Notes: generated by a model from the letters alone, not told the origin. DNA of 6,434 nt from Conexibacter sp. (GCA_025964295.1 JAOPZD010000479.1:1-6434), one strand, 5' to 3'. Shown: positions 1 to 6,245, counted from the stretch's first letter. Numbers and translations: made by a program.

Positions 1-458
1 TCGACGCCGCCGCCGCGATCCCGACCGGCACCCACGTCGACGCGCGCGCCGGCACCGTCGAGCTGTCGACGGCCATCGACGCGACCGGCACGCCACAGAC
101 CGCCACCTTCACCGGCGCGATCCTCGAGGTCCAGCAGGACCCGAAGGCCAAGGGGCTGACGCGCATCGTCCTGCACGGCGGCGACTTCTCCGGCTGCCAC
201 GCGATCCACCGCGCCGCCAAGCAGCGCAAGCCGATCCGCACGCTCTGGGGCAAGGACGACCACGGCCGCTTCCAGACGCGCGGCAAGGGCGCGGTCGGCA
301 CCGTCCGCGGCACCCACTGGCTCACGCAGGACTTCTGCGACGGCACGCTGACCCGCGTGACCGAGGGCTCCGTCGCGGTGCGCGACCTGGCCAAGCGCAA
401 GACCGTCGTCGTGCGCGCGGGCCACAGCTACTTCGCGCGCTACCGATCGATGGGCTAG
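1..458 (+). CDS. FecR-like exported/surface protein, C-terminal part (5' end outside window)
   Basis: The open frame runs in from the left edge (first full codon at base 3) and stops at TAG 456-458, giving the last 151 residues. The visible part starts with a 'GTHVDARAGTVELSTA' stretch, as in FecR-type beta-strand domains where a surface or periplasmic beta-rich unit follows signalling or anchoring segments. Its second half has a strongly patterned block: LWGKDDHGRFQTRGKG, then TVRGTHWLTQDFCDGTL, then GSVAVRDLAKRKTVVVRAG and YFAR near the end. I recall this block as a recurring C-terminal module in exported proteins of Solirubrobacterales-like actinobacteria, usually annotated as hypothetical or FecR-like. 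Two cysteines (in FSGC and DFC) could form a disulfide, which would fit an extracytoplasmic location. N-terminal signal or repeat regions cannot be seen. The family assignment is by recall and function is unknown. The stop codon is shared through CTAG with the convergent groES gene. Confidence 0.75.
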   Translation, partial: DAAAAIPTGTHVDARAGTVELSTAIDATGTPQTATFTGAILEVQQDPKAKGLTRIVLHGGDFSGCHAIHRAAKQRKPIRTLWGKDDHGRFQTRGKGAVGTVRGTHWLTQDFCDGTLTRVTEGSVAVRDLAKRKTVVVRAGHSYFARYRSMG

Positions 459-796
459 GCCGCGTCGTCGGCCTCGCGCGCCGCGCCGGGCTCGCGGACC
501 TCGTCGAGCACGCCGAGGATCTCGCCGACGCGGCAGACGAGCAGCCGCTCCTCGTCGACCTCGATCCACGCGCCCGCCGAGGCGGGGAAGACGACGTGGT
601 CGCCCGGCGCGACCGGCATCCGGAAGCCGACGTGCTCCCACCAGTCCAGGCCCTGCCCGACGGCCAGGACGATGCCGTGCTGCGGCGGCGGCTCGTTGGA
701 CCCGGCGGGCACCAGCAGGCCCGAGCGCCGGAAGCGCTCGGGCTCGAGCTCCTTGATCACGACGCGGTCGAAGAGCGGGCGCAGGGCTTGCTTCAT
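455..796 (-). CDS. groES: GroES-family co-chaperonin (Cpn10), stand-alone divergent copy
   Basis: 113 aa, slightly longer than the usual 95-100 aa. The family pattern is clear: N-terminal 'LRPLFDRVVIKELEPE' (residues 5-20) matches the PLxDRVxVK opening; a mobile-loop region at about 17-32 contains RSGLLVPAG in place of the usual GGIVLP; then HGIVLAVGQG (40-49), a roof segment with two tryptophans (50-60), PGDHVVFPASAGAWIEVDEE (64-83) and the closing LLVCRVGEILGVLDE (85-99). Residues 100-113 are an extra acidic/alanine-rich tail. In the family, Cpn10 forms a heptameric lid on GroEL and enters it through the hydrophobic tripeptide of the mobile loop; here GLLVP would take that role. No groEL lies beside it within the window, so this may be a second, divergent co-chaperonin with its main groESL operon elsewhere. 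There is no CIRCE inverted repeat upstream and no clear Shine-Dalgarno. The ATG at 796 is chosen because it directly precedes the conserved N-terminus. Confidence 0.9.
   Translation of the reverse strand: MKQALRPLFDRVVIKELEPERFRRSGLLVPAGSNEPPPQHGIVLAVGQGLDWWEHVGFRMPVAPGDHVVFPASAGAWIEVDEERLLVCRVGEILGVLDEVREPGAAREADDAA
457..474. terminator. Small GC hairpin at the convergent gene ends, possible bidirectional terminator
   Basis: AGGCCG (457-462) and CGGCCT (469-474) form a perfect 6-bp stem with a 6-nt loop. It begins inside the TAG stop of the left gene and covers the last codons of the convergent groES gene. There is no T-tract on either strand, so it is not a classical intrinsic terminator. 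Position at a tail-to-tail junction is the main argument, and in DNA this GC-rich such short stems also arise by chance. Confidence 0.22.
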
Positions 797-804
797 CGCC
801 GCGC

Positions 805-810
805 AGCGTA
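805..810 (-). promoter_or_regulatory. Candidate -10 hexamer TACGCT for groES, near-leaderless
   Basis: On the minus strand TACGCT fits the actinobacterial TANNNT -10 pattern and lies 8 nt before the groES ATG. Placing +1 seven bases after the hexamer gives a leader of about 2 nt, which agrees with the lack of a Shine-Dalgarno. A TTGCCG lies upstream but at a 14-nt spacer, short for a -35 box. The whole intergenic space to the divergent gene is 35 bp, so the promoter must be compact or lie inside the neighbour. The motif is only two to three fixed bases, hence low confidence. Confidence 0.35.
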
Positions 811-831
811 CGAGACGCAGCGTCCGGCAAG

Positions 832-1359
832 ATGCGTCCCGTGCGCAGCACGTCCCGGGCGACCGCCGGCAGCGTCGCGTTCCTCCTCGCCGGCCCCGGC
901 CTGGAGGCGGGCGTCGGCCCGTGGGTCCTCGTCGCCGTGGCCGGGTCCGACCTCGACGGCTGGCCGGTCGCGCTGCGCGTGCTGGGCGGGCTGCTCATCG
1001 CGGCGGGCGTCGCGGTCCTGGGCGACGTGTTCGTGCGCTTCGCCCGCGACGGCCGGGGCACGCCGTCGCCCGCCGCGCCGACGACGCTGCTGCTCGTCCG
1101 CGGAGCGTTCGGCCACCTGCGCCACCCGATGTACGTGGCGACGGCCACGGTGATCGCCGGCGAGGCGCTGGCCTTCGCCCAGCCGATCCTGCTCGTCGCC
1201 GCCGCCGTCTACCTGACCGCGATGTGGGCGCTCGTGCAGGCCGTCGAGGAGCCGCGGCTGGCCCGCCGGTTCGGCGCGTCCTACGACGCCTACCGGCGGG
1301 CGGTGCCGGGCTGGCTGCCTAGGCCGCGGGCGGCTCGACGAAGCCGACGACGTCGATGA
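832..1359 (+). CDS. Integral-membrane SAM-dependent methyltransferase, ICMT/PEMT-like
   Basis: 175 aa, multi-pass. Hydrophobic segments are seen at about residues 12-37, 46-66 and 102-135, the last possibly a helical hairpin. The diagnostic motifs of the isoprenylcysteine carboxyl methyltransferase / phospholipid methyltransferase group are present: GAFGHLRHPMYVA (91-103), the SAM-binding G-x6-RHPxY element, and a C-terminal EEPRL-x3-FG-x2-Y-x2-Y-x3-VPGWLP (139-163) whose glutamates and FG-Y-Y pattern are typical. These enzymes transfer methyl groups from S-adenosylmethionine to lipid-like or membrane-associated substrates. Bacterial members are mostly uncharacterised, so the substrate is unknown. 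After VPGWLP, where relatives usually end, the frame continues for 12 residues with eight arginines; this tail is encoded opposite the end of the next gene. ATG 832 is preferred; GTG 841 is an in-frame alternative. No good Shine-Dalgarno is visible. Confidence 0.85.
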   Translation: MRPVRSTSRATAGSVAFLLAGPGLEAGVGPWVLVAVAGSDLDGWPVALRVLGGLLIAAGVAVLGDVFVRFARDGRGTPSPAAPTTLLLVRGAFGHLRHPMYVATATVIAGEALAFAQPILLVAAAVYLTAMWALVQAVEEPRLARRFGASYDAYRRAVPGWLPRPRAARRSRRRR

Positions 1360-1690
1360 GCCGGCCGTCCGGCGCGACCGTGGCGTAGTCGTGGCCGATC
1401 AGGACGACGTCCTCGCCGCGGGCCGCGCGCAGGTGCCAGGTGAACCGCACGTGCTCGCCGAACGCGTCCGGCGCGCCGGCCAGGACGATCTCGACGCCCG
1501 GCATGTCCTCCTGGGCGCCGCCGATCATGGCGTCGATCCCGTTGGCGCCGTTGCCCGCTCGCGCGGGATCGACGTAGGTGGCGTCATCGGCGAAGGCCGC
1601 GGCCACGAGCGCCCGGCGGCGCTCCGGCACGCGCTCGTTCCAGGCCGAGATGTAGGTGTCGACGACGTTGGTGATGGTGTCGGTGGTCAT
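1319..1690 (-). CDS. SnoaL-like / NTF2-fold protein
   Basis: 123 aa, soluble, without a signal peptide. The N-terminal VVDTYISAWNERVPERRRALVAAAFADDATYVDP (9-42) is the typical opening of small SnoaL-like proteins: helix, YxxAWN, then FADDATYVDP leading into the first strand. It is followed by GIDAMIGG (51-58), FTWHLRAARGEDVVLIGHDYATVAPDGRL (83-111) and VVGFVEPP (114-121), the cone-shaped NTF2 fold's strands. Such proteins bind small hydrophobic ligands and some act as isomerases, cyclases or hydratases; many have no known function, and I cannot name a substrate. The gene follows hrpA on the same strand with a 48-bp gap and is in the same reading frame as hrpA, separated by its TGA. No Shine-Dalgarno is evident before ATG 1690; a 5-bp stem (CGGCA/TGCCG, 1694-1706) sits just upstream. 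The 3' end overlaps the convergent methyltransferase gene by 41 bp. Confidence 0.85.
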   Translation of the reverse strand: MTTDTITNVVDTYISAWNERVPERRRALVAAAFADDATYVDPARAGNGANGIDAMIGGAQEDMPGVEIVLAGAPDAFGEHVRFTWHLRAARGEDVVLIGHDYATVAPDGRLIDVVGFVEPPAA

Positions 1691-1725
1691 GGACGGCAGC
1701 TTGCCGCCGCCGCGGCGCCGCGTCG

Positions 1726-1742
1726 ATGACCTCCGAGGTCAT
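1726..1742. repeat. Perfect 17-bp palindrome across the hrpA stop codon
   Basis: ATGACCTCCGAGGTCAT consists of 8-bp arms, ATGACCTC and GAGGTCAT, around one central base. It spans the hrpA TGA (1739-1741) and the start of the 48-bp gap before the SnoaL-like gene. With a single-base centre it cannot fold as a tight RNA hairpin without opening inner pairs, so a dimeric-protein operator is the more natural reading than a terminator. No regulator is encoded nearby, so this is only a structural observation. Confidence 0.5.
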
Positions 1743-4700
1743 GCCTCGAGCAGCTTGCGCACGCGCTTGGCGCTGACCTGGCCGCGCACGCCGAGCGCCT
1801 GGGCGAACTGGCTGACCCGCAGCTCCTGCAGGACCCAGCCCGCCTCGACCAGCCCCGCCGGCGCCGGCCGGCCGTTCGACCTGTAGGCCTTGGTCCGCTC
1901 GCGCAGCTCGGCCTCCAGCGTCCGGACCGCCGCCATCCGGTCGCGGTCGACGGCGATGACGTCGGGCAGCCGCTCCAGGCGCCGGTCGGCGGCCCGGAGG
2001 TAGCGGACGACGTCGGGCAGCCGCGCCGCGCCCGACGCGGCGATGAACCCGGGGTAGACCAGGCCGCCGAGCTGCTCGGCGACGTCCTGGCGCGCGTCGC
2101 GCAGCGGCGCGGCGACCATCGTCTCCATGCGCCGGTGCAGGTCGGCGCGCGCGGCGAGGATCGCCACGACGTCGCCCATCACCGCGACGGTCCGGTCGGC
2201 CAGCGAGCCGGCGACGTGGTCGCGCAGCCGGGCGAAGGAGGCCGCGTCCCACGCGGGCCCGCCGCCCTCCTCCATCAGGGCGTCGGCCGCCGCGGCGGTC
2301 GCGTCGTCGATCACCGCCGCCAGGCTGCCGTGCGGCGCGGCCGCCAGCAGCAGCTGCGCGCGGTTGTCGAGCTTGCCCTGGACGGAGCGGGCGACGCCCG
2401 GGATGGTCAGCAGCAGCAGGCGCCGCGTCCCGGTGCGCATCGCGGCGTCCTGCGCGGCGCGCGACTCGAGCATCCGGACGTCGACGTGGTCGCCGCGGTC
2501 GATCAGCGCCGGGTACGCGCGGCCCGCCTCGCCCGCGCTGGGCAGGCCGATCTCGCGCGGCAGCACGTCGAAGGACCACGCCGTCAGCCCGCTGTGCTCG
2601 TAGGCCGCGGTGGCCTGCGACAGCGCGGCGCGCAGCCGCGGGCGGACCTGCTCGCGCACGCCGGCCAGGTCGGTCCCGGACGCGACGACCGCGCCGGTCT
2701 CGTCCTCCACGGCGAACGTCATCTTCAGGTGGGTGGGCAGCGCCTCCGGGTTCAGCGCCGCGGCCGGGACCAGCGTCCCCTTCATCGCGCTGACCTCGCG
2801 GGCGAGGACCTCGACCAGCGGGCCCGACCGCGGCCGCATCCGCTCGACGGCGAGCGCCGCGGTCTCGGGCACCGGAACCAGCGGCCGGCGCAGCTCCTTG
2901 GGAAGCCCGCGCAGCAGCGTCGTGACGAGCTCCTCGCGGAAGGCGGGGACGAGCCAGTCGAAGCCCGTGTCGCGCAGCTGGGGCAGCTGGGCCAGCGGGA
3001 CGTGGACGGTGACGCCGTCGTGCTCGGCGCCGGGCTCGAAGGCGTAGGTCAACGGCAGGACCAGCTCGCCTTGGCGCCAGGCGTCCGGTCGCCCGGCGCC
3101 GTCCAGCGCGTCGCGCGCCTGCGGGCGGACGAGCAGCTCCATGGTGTAGGTCAGCAGCGCGGGGTCGGCGCGCCCCGCGTCCTTGAACCAGCGGTCGAAG
3201 TGCGCGGCGCTGACCACGCTCTCGGGCACGCGCGCGTCGAAGAAGTCATACAGCGCCTGGTCGTCGACGAGGATGTCGCGGCGCCGCTCGCGCTGCTCGA
3301 GCGCGTCGACCTCCTCGAGCATCCGCGCGTTGTCGGCGAAGAAGCGGTGGCGGGTGTCCCAGTCGCGCTCGACCAGCGCGCGGCGCAGGAACAGGTCGCG
3401 CGAGAGCGCCGGGTCGATCGCCGCGTAGGAGACCTTGCGCCCGGCGACGATCGGCAACCCGTACAACGTGACCCGCTCGGTCGCGACGACCCCGCCGCGC
3501 CGGCGCTCCCAGCGCGGCTCGGAGTAGGTGCGCTTGACGAGGTGGCCGGCCAGCGGCTCGACCCACGCGGGCTCGATCTTCGCCGCCGTGCGGCCGAACA
3601 GCCGGGCGGTCTCGACGAGCTCGGCGACCATGACCCAGCTCGGCTGCCTGCGGGCCAGCGTGGAGCCGGGGAAGATCGAGAAGCGGGCGCCGCGCGCGCC
3701 GAGGTACTCCCGCTTGGCGACGTCGCGCACCCCGACGTGCGAGAGCAACCCGGACAACAAGGCGACGTGGATGTGCTGGGGGTCGCCCGGCTGCTGGTTG
3801 CGGGTGACGCCGAGCTCCTTGGCCGCCGAGCGCAGCTGGGCGACGAGGTCCTGCCACTCGCGGATGCGCAGGAAGTGCAGGTACTCGGCCTTCATCCGCT
3901 TGCGGAACTGGCTGCCCGACAGCTCGCGCTGCTGCTCGCGGACGTAGGACCACAGGTTGAGGTAGGCCAGGAAGTCTGAGGTCTCGTCCTTGAAGCGCGC
4001 GTGCTGCTGGTCGGCCTGAGCCTGGAAGTCCGACGGGCGCTCACGCGGGTCCTGGATCGACAGCGCGGCGGCGATCACGATGACCTCCTCAGCGCAGGAC
4101 AGCCGGTCGGCCTCGAGGATCATCCGCGCCATCCGCGGGTCGACCGGCAGCCGCGCGAGCTTGCGCCCCACGGGCGTCAGCCGCTTGCCGCTCGGCTTGG
4201 CCGGGTCGATCGCGCCGAGCTCGTGCAGGAGGTTGACGCCGTCGCGCACCTGGCGCGCGTCGGGCGGGTCGAGGAACGGGAACTCGCTGACCGCGCCGAG
4301 GTCCAGCGCGGCCATCTGCAGGATCACCGACGCGAGGTTCGTGCGCAGGATCTCGGGGTCGGTGAAGCGCGGGCGCTCGAGGAAGTCGGCCTCGTCGTAG
4401 AGCCGGATGCAGATGCCGTCCGACGTGCGCCCGGAGCGGCCCTTGCGCTGGTCGGCCGAGGCCTGGGAGATCGGCTCGATCGGCAGCCGCTGGACCTTCA
4501 GCCGCGCGCTGTAGCGGCTCATGCGCGCAAAGCCCGGATCGACGACGTACTTGATCCCCGGCACGGTCAGCGACGTCTCGGCGACGTTGGTGGCCAGGAC
4601 GACGCGGCGCTTGCGGTGGGTCTGGAAGACCTTCTGCTGCTCGGCGGTGGAGAGCCGCGCGTAGAGCGGCAGGATCTCGATGTCGTCGTCGCGCAGCCGT

Positions 4701-5611
4701 CCGCGCAGCGCGTCGGCGGTGTCGCGGATCTCGCGCTCGCCGCTGAGGAAGACCAGGACGTCGCCCTCGCGCGACTCGCGCAGCAGCTCGTCGACGGCGT
4801 CGCCGATCGCCTCGGGCTGGTCGCGCTCGGGGCCGCCCTCGGTCAGGGCGAGCGGGCGGTAGCGGACCTCGACGGGAAACGTGCGGCCCGAGACCTCGAC
4901 GATCGGCGCGTCGGAGAAGTGCTTGGCGAACTGGCCGGGGTCGATCGTCGCCGAGGTGATGATCAGCTTGAGGTCGGGCCGCTTGGGCAGCAGCTGGTGC
5001 AGGTAGCCGAGCAGGACGTCGATGTTGAGGCTGCGCTCGTGGGCCTCGTCGATGATGATGGTGTCGTAGCGGCGCAGCAGCCGGTCGTGCTGGACCTCGG
5101 CCAGCAGCAGGCCGTCGGTGACCAGCCGCACGAGCGTGTCCTGGCCCGACTTGTCGTTGAACCGCACCGCGTAGCCGACCGCCTCGCCGAGGCCGACGTC
5201 GAGCTCGTCGGCGATCCGCTGGGCGACCGTGCGCGCGGCCAGCCGCCGCGGCTGGGTGTGGGCGATCGCGCCGCGGATGCCGCGCCCCAGCTCGAGGCAG
5301 ATCTTGGGCAGCTGGGTGGTCTTGCCCGAGCCGGTCTCGCCGGCGACCACCACGACCTGGTTGTCGCGGATGGCGGCCAGGAGGTCGTCGCGGCGCGCGC
5401 TGACCGGCAGCGCCTCGGGGTAGGTGATCGCCGGCACCGCGGCACGGCGGCGCTCGACGCGCTGCGCGGCGGCGGCGACGTCGCGGTCCAGGCGCGCGAG
5501 CGCGGCCTCGTCCTCGGGGTGTCGGCGGGCGCGGTCCAGGCGGCGGCGCAGGCGGTGCTCGTCGAGCAGCGTCAGCTCGTCGAGACGGGATGTGAGCTCG
5601 GCGAGCGGCAC
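1739..5611 (-). CDS. hrpA: ATP-dependent RNA helicase HrpA, DEAH-box, full length
   Basis: 1290 aa, close to the about 1300 aa of Escherichia coli HrpA and co-linear with it as I recall that sequence. DEAH helicase motifs are intact: motif I GETGSGKT (91-98), Ia TQPRRLAA (119-126), Ib TDGLLL (165-170), II DEAH (188-191), III SAT (220-222), IV region VLVFLSGEREI (285-295), V ATNVAETSLT (340-349) and VI QRKGRSGR (388-395). The winged-helix/ratchet (HA2) region follows at about 400-550, an OB-fold-like segment at about 600-720, and the long HrpA-specific C-terminal domain (DUF3418) to the end, with LPKELRRPLVPVPETA at 903-918 and ELRVSQFAQALG near the C-terminus. HrpA is a cytoplasmic 3'-5' translocating NTPase implicated in mRNA processing and in rescue of stalled or collided ribosomes. 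The start is GTG 5611: the N-terminal LTSRLDELTLLD aligns with the E. coli N-terminus. No Shine-Dalgarno is present; see the promoter at 5618. Confidence 0.97.
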   Translation of the reverse strand: MPLAELTSRLDELTLLDEHRLRRRLDRARRHPEDEAALARLDRDVAAAAQRVERRRAAVPAITYPEALPVSARRDDLLAAIRDNQVVVVAGETGSGKTTQLPKICLELGRGIRGAIAHTQPRRLAARTVAQRIADELDVGLGEAVGYAVRFNDKSGQDTLVRLVTDGLLLAEVQHDRLLRRYDTIIIDEAHERSLNIDVLLGYLHQLLPKRPDLKLIITSATIDPGQFAKHFSDAPIVEVSGRTFPVEVRYRPLALTEGGPERDQPEAIGDAVDELLRESREGDVLVFLSGEREIRDTADALRGRLRDDDIEILPLYARLSTAEQQKVFQTHRKRRVVLATNVAETSLTVPGIKYVVDPGFARMSRYSARLKVQRLPIEPISQASADQRKGRSGRTSDGICIRLYDEADFLERPRFTDPEILRTNLASVILQMAALDLGAVSEFPFLDPPDARQVRDGVNLLHELGAIDPAKPSGKRLTPVGRKLARLPVDPRMARMILEADRLSCAEEVIVIAAALSIQDPRERPSDFQAQADQQHARFKDETSDFLAYLNLWSYVREQQRELSGSQFRKRMKAEYLHFLRIREWQDLVAQLRSAAKELGVTRNQQPGDPQHIHVALLSGLLSHVGVRDVAKREYLGARGARFSIFPGSTLARRQPSWVMVAELVETARLFGRTAAKIEPAWVEPLAGHLVKRTYSEPRWERRRGGVVATERVTLYGLPIVAGRKVSYAAIDPALSRDLFLRRALVERDWDTRHRFFADNARMLEEVDALEQRERRRDILVDDQALYDFFDARVPESVVSAAHFDRWFKDAGRADPALLTYTMELLVRPQARDALDGAGRPDAWRQGELVLPLTYAFEPGAEHDGVTVHVPLAQLPQLRDTGFDWLVPAFREELVTTLLRGLPKELRRPLVPVPETAALAVERMRPRSGPLVEVLAREVSAMKGTLVPAAALNPEALPTHLKMTFAVEDETGAVVASGTDLAGVREQVRPRLRAALSQATAAYEHSGLTAWSFDVLPREIGLPSAGEAGRAYPALIDRGDHVDVRMLESRAAQDAAMRTGTRRLLLLTIPGVARSVQGKLDNRAQLLLAAAPHGSLAAVIDDATAAAADALMEEGGGPAWDAASFARLRDHVAGSLADRTVAVMGDVVAILAARADLHRRMETMVAAPLRDARQDVAEQLGGLVYPGFIAASGAARLPDVVRYLRAADRRLERLPDVIAVDRDRMAAVRTLEAELRERTKAYRSNGRPAPAGLVEAGWVLQELRVSQFAQALGVRGQVSAKRVRKLLEA

Positions 5612-5617
5612 CCTTCG

Positions 5618-5623
5618 AGGATA
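5618..5623 (-). promoter_or_regulatory. Candidate -10 hexamer TATCCT for leaderless hrpA mRNA
   Basis: On the minus strand TATCCT (TANNNT class) is followed by exactly six bases (CGAAGG) and then the GTG start. With the standard -12 to -7 position of the hexamer, +1 is the G of the start codon, the arrangement of leaderless actinobacterial genes. AAGG touches the start codon and is too close to work as a Shine-Dalgarno. No TTGACA-like -35 is seen; a GGCGGA lies at 17 nt. It is one of very few TA-containing spots in a GC-saturated stretch, which makes it stand out. Confidence 0.5.
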
Positions 5624-5628
5624 GGGCC

Positions 5629-5640
5629 GCGCCGCGGCGC
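5629..5640. repeat. 12-bp palindrome upstream of hrpA -10
   Basis: GCGCCGCGGCGC is a perfect 12-bp palindrome in the 48-bp gap between the lipoprotein stop and hrpA, five bases upstream of the TATCCT hexamer, in the -35/-10 spacer zone. It could be an operator, but G/C-only palindromes of this length are common in such DNA. Confidence 0.25.
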
Positions 5641-5659
5641 TCCGCCGTGCCGGCGCGGG

Positions 5660-6223
5660 CTAGACGGCGCGATCGTCGGTCGTCGCCGCGGGGTGGATCT
5701 CCTCGGGGTCATAGAGGCGATACCACTCGCGGATGCGCCCGCCGCTGACGCGGATCGCGCCGCCGGTCGTGTGGCCGGCCGCGCCGCGGCAGTCGCCGCC
5801 GGTGCGCTCGGTCAGCCGGAAGCGCACGATCGTGTAGCGGCCGGCGCCGCCGAAGCGCGTCGCGACCGCGCCGCAGGGGAAGCTGGCGACGACCGCGGCG
5901 ACCTCGATCGCGTCGTCGAGGTGCAGGACCGGCGTGCCGTTCTGGAAGACGCTGGGGATCGCGAAGCAGTGGGCGGCCCGCGCGAGGTCGCCATGGCGCA
6001 GGTCGGCCAGCCACGCCTCGATGACGCGCCGCGACCCGGCGTCGGCGGGCCTGGTGGCCCGGGTCGGGACGCTCGGTGGGGGGAGGACCGAGGGGTCGAT
6101 GCCCGGCGCGCGCGGGGTGGGGGTCGATGTCGCGCGCTTTGCGGTACCGCCACCGCAGCCGGCGGCCGCCGCGGCGAGGGCGCCGGCGACGGCGAGCGCT
6201 GCCACGGTGGTGGGGCGGGGCAT
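5660..6223 (-). CDS. Small lipoprotein with NTF2-like C-terminal domain
   Basis: 187 aa from ATG 6223. The N-terminus is MPRPTT followed by an Ala/Leu/Val stretch ending in AAAAAGC, a lipobox with Cys23 as the lipidation site, then GGG and a Thr/Pro-rich linker (about residues 27-55), so the product is predicted to be exported and membrane-anchored. The folded part (about 60-175) opens with RRVIEAWLADLRHGDLARAAHCFAIP, contains FQNGTPVLHLDD, FPCGAVATRFGG, YTIVRFRLTER and GGDC, and closes with GGRIREWYRLYDPEE. Helix, strands and the final GGRIxEWyRL are typical of NTF2-like domains; I recall similar lipoproteins in Solirubrobacterales. Conserved-looking cysteines in FPCG and GGDC may form a disulfide. 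Function is unknown, plausibly ligand binding at the cell envelope. It lies 48 bp upstream of hrpA on the same strand. An upstream GTG at 6340 would put 39 hydrophilic residues before the signal peptide and is rejected; GTG 6229 is a possible alternative. Confidence 0.8.
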   Translation of the reverse strand: MPRPTTVAALAVAGALAAAAAGCGGGTAKRATSTPTPRAPGIDPSVLPPPSVPTRATRPADAGSRRVIEAWLADLRHGDLARAAHCFAIPSVFQNGTPVLHLDDAIEVAAVVASFPCGAVATRFGGAGRYTIVRFRLTERTGGDCRGAAGHTTGGAIRVSGGRIREWYRLYDPEEIHPAATTDDRAV

Positions 6224-6245
6224 CGGCACGTTGATGATGATGCTC

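Noticed and set aside
388..395. Possible aberrant helicase motif VI in HrpA (these are residue numbers), QRKGRSGR
   Set aside because: As I recall, E. coli HrpA has QRKGRCGR; Ser for Cys is a mild change and both arginine positions needed for NTP hydrolysis are kept.
672..1322. Plus-strand frame through the methyltransferase region ending at TAG 1320-1322
   Set aside because: The 832-1359 frame carries the membrane segments and RHPMY motif; this one is an Arg/Pro-rich shadow.
1323..1334. GCCGC/GCGGC dyad after the SnoaL-like stop as a terminator
   Set aside because: The loop would be only two bases and there is no T-tract; it is ordinary G/C coding sequence.
1584..1742. An ATGA start overlapping the hrpA stop opens a 53-codon minus-strand frame, rich in His and Arg
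   Set aside because: It is out of frame with the convincing SnoaL-like gene that covers most of it; its composition is what a GC-rich shadow frame gives, and no family pattern is seen.
1958..2024. 16-bp direct repeat GACGTCGGGCAGCCGC at 1958-1973 and 2009-2024
   Set aside because: Both copies are in frame in hrpA, 17 codons apart, and encode the same RLPDV stretch in the C-terminal domain; coding constraint and local codon bias explain it.
2135..3979. Long plus-strand open frame of 614 codons opposite hrpA
   Set aside because: It is Arg/Gly/Val/Ala-rich with no recognisable motif, and hrpA on the other strand has intact family motifs throughout; antisense open frames are expected at this GC content.
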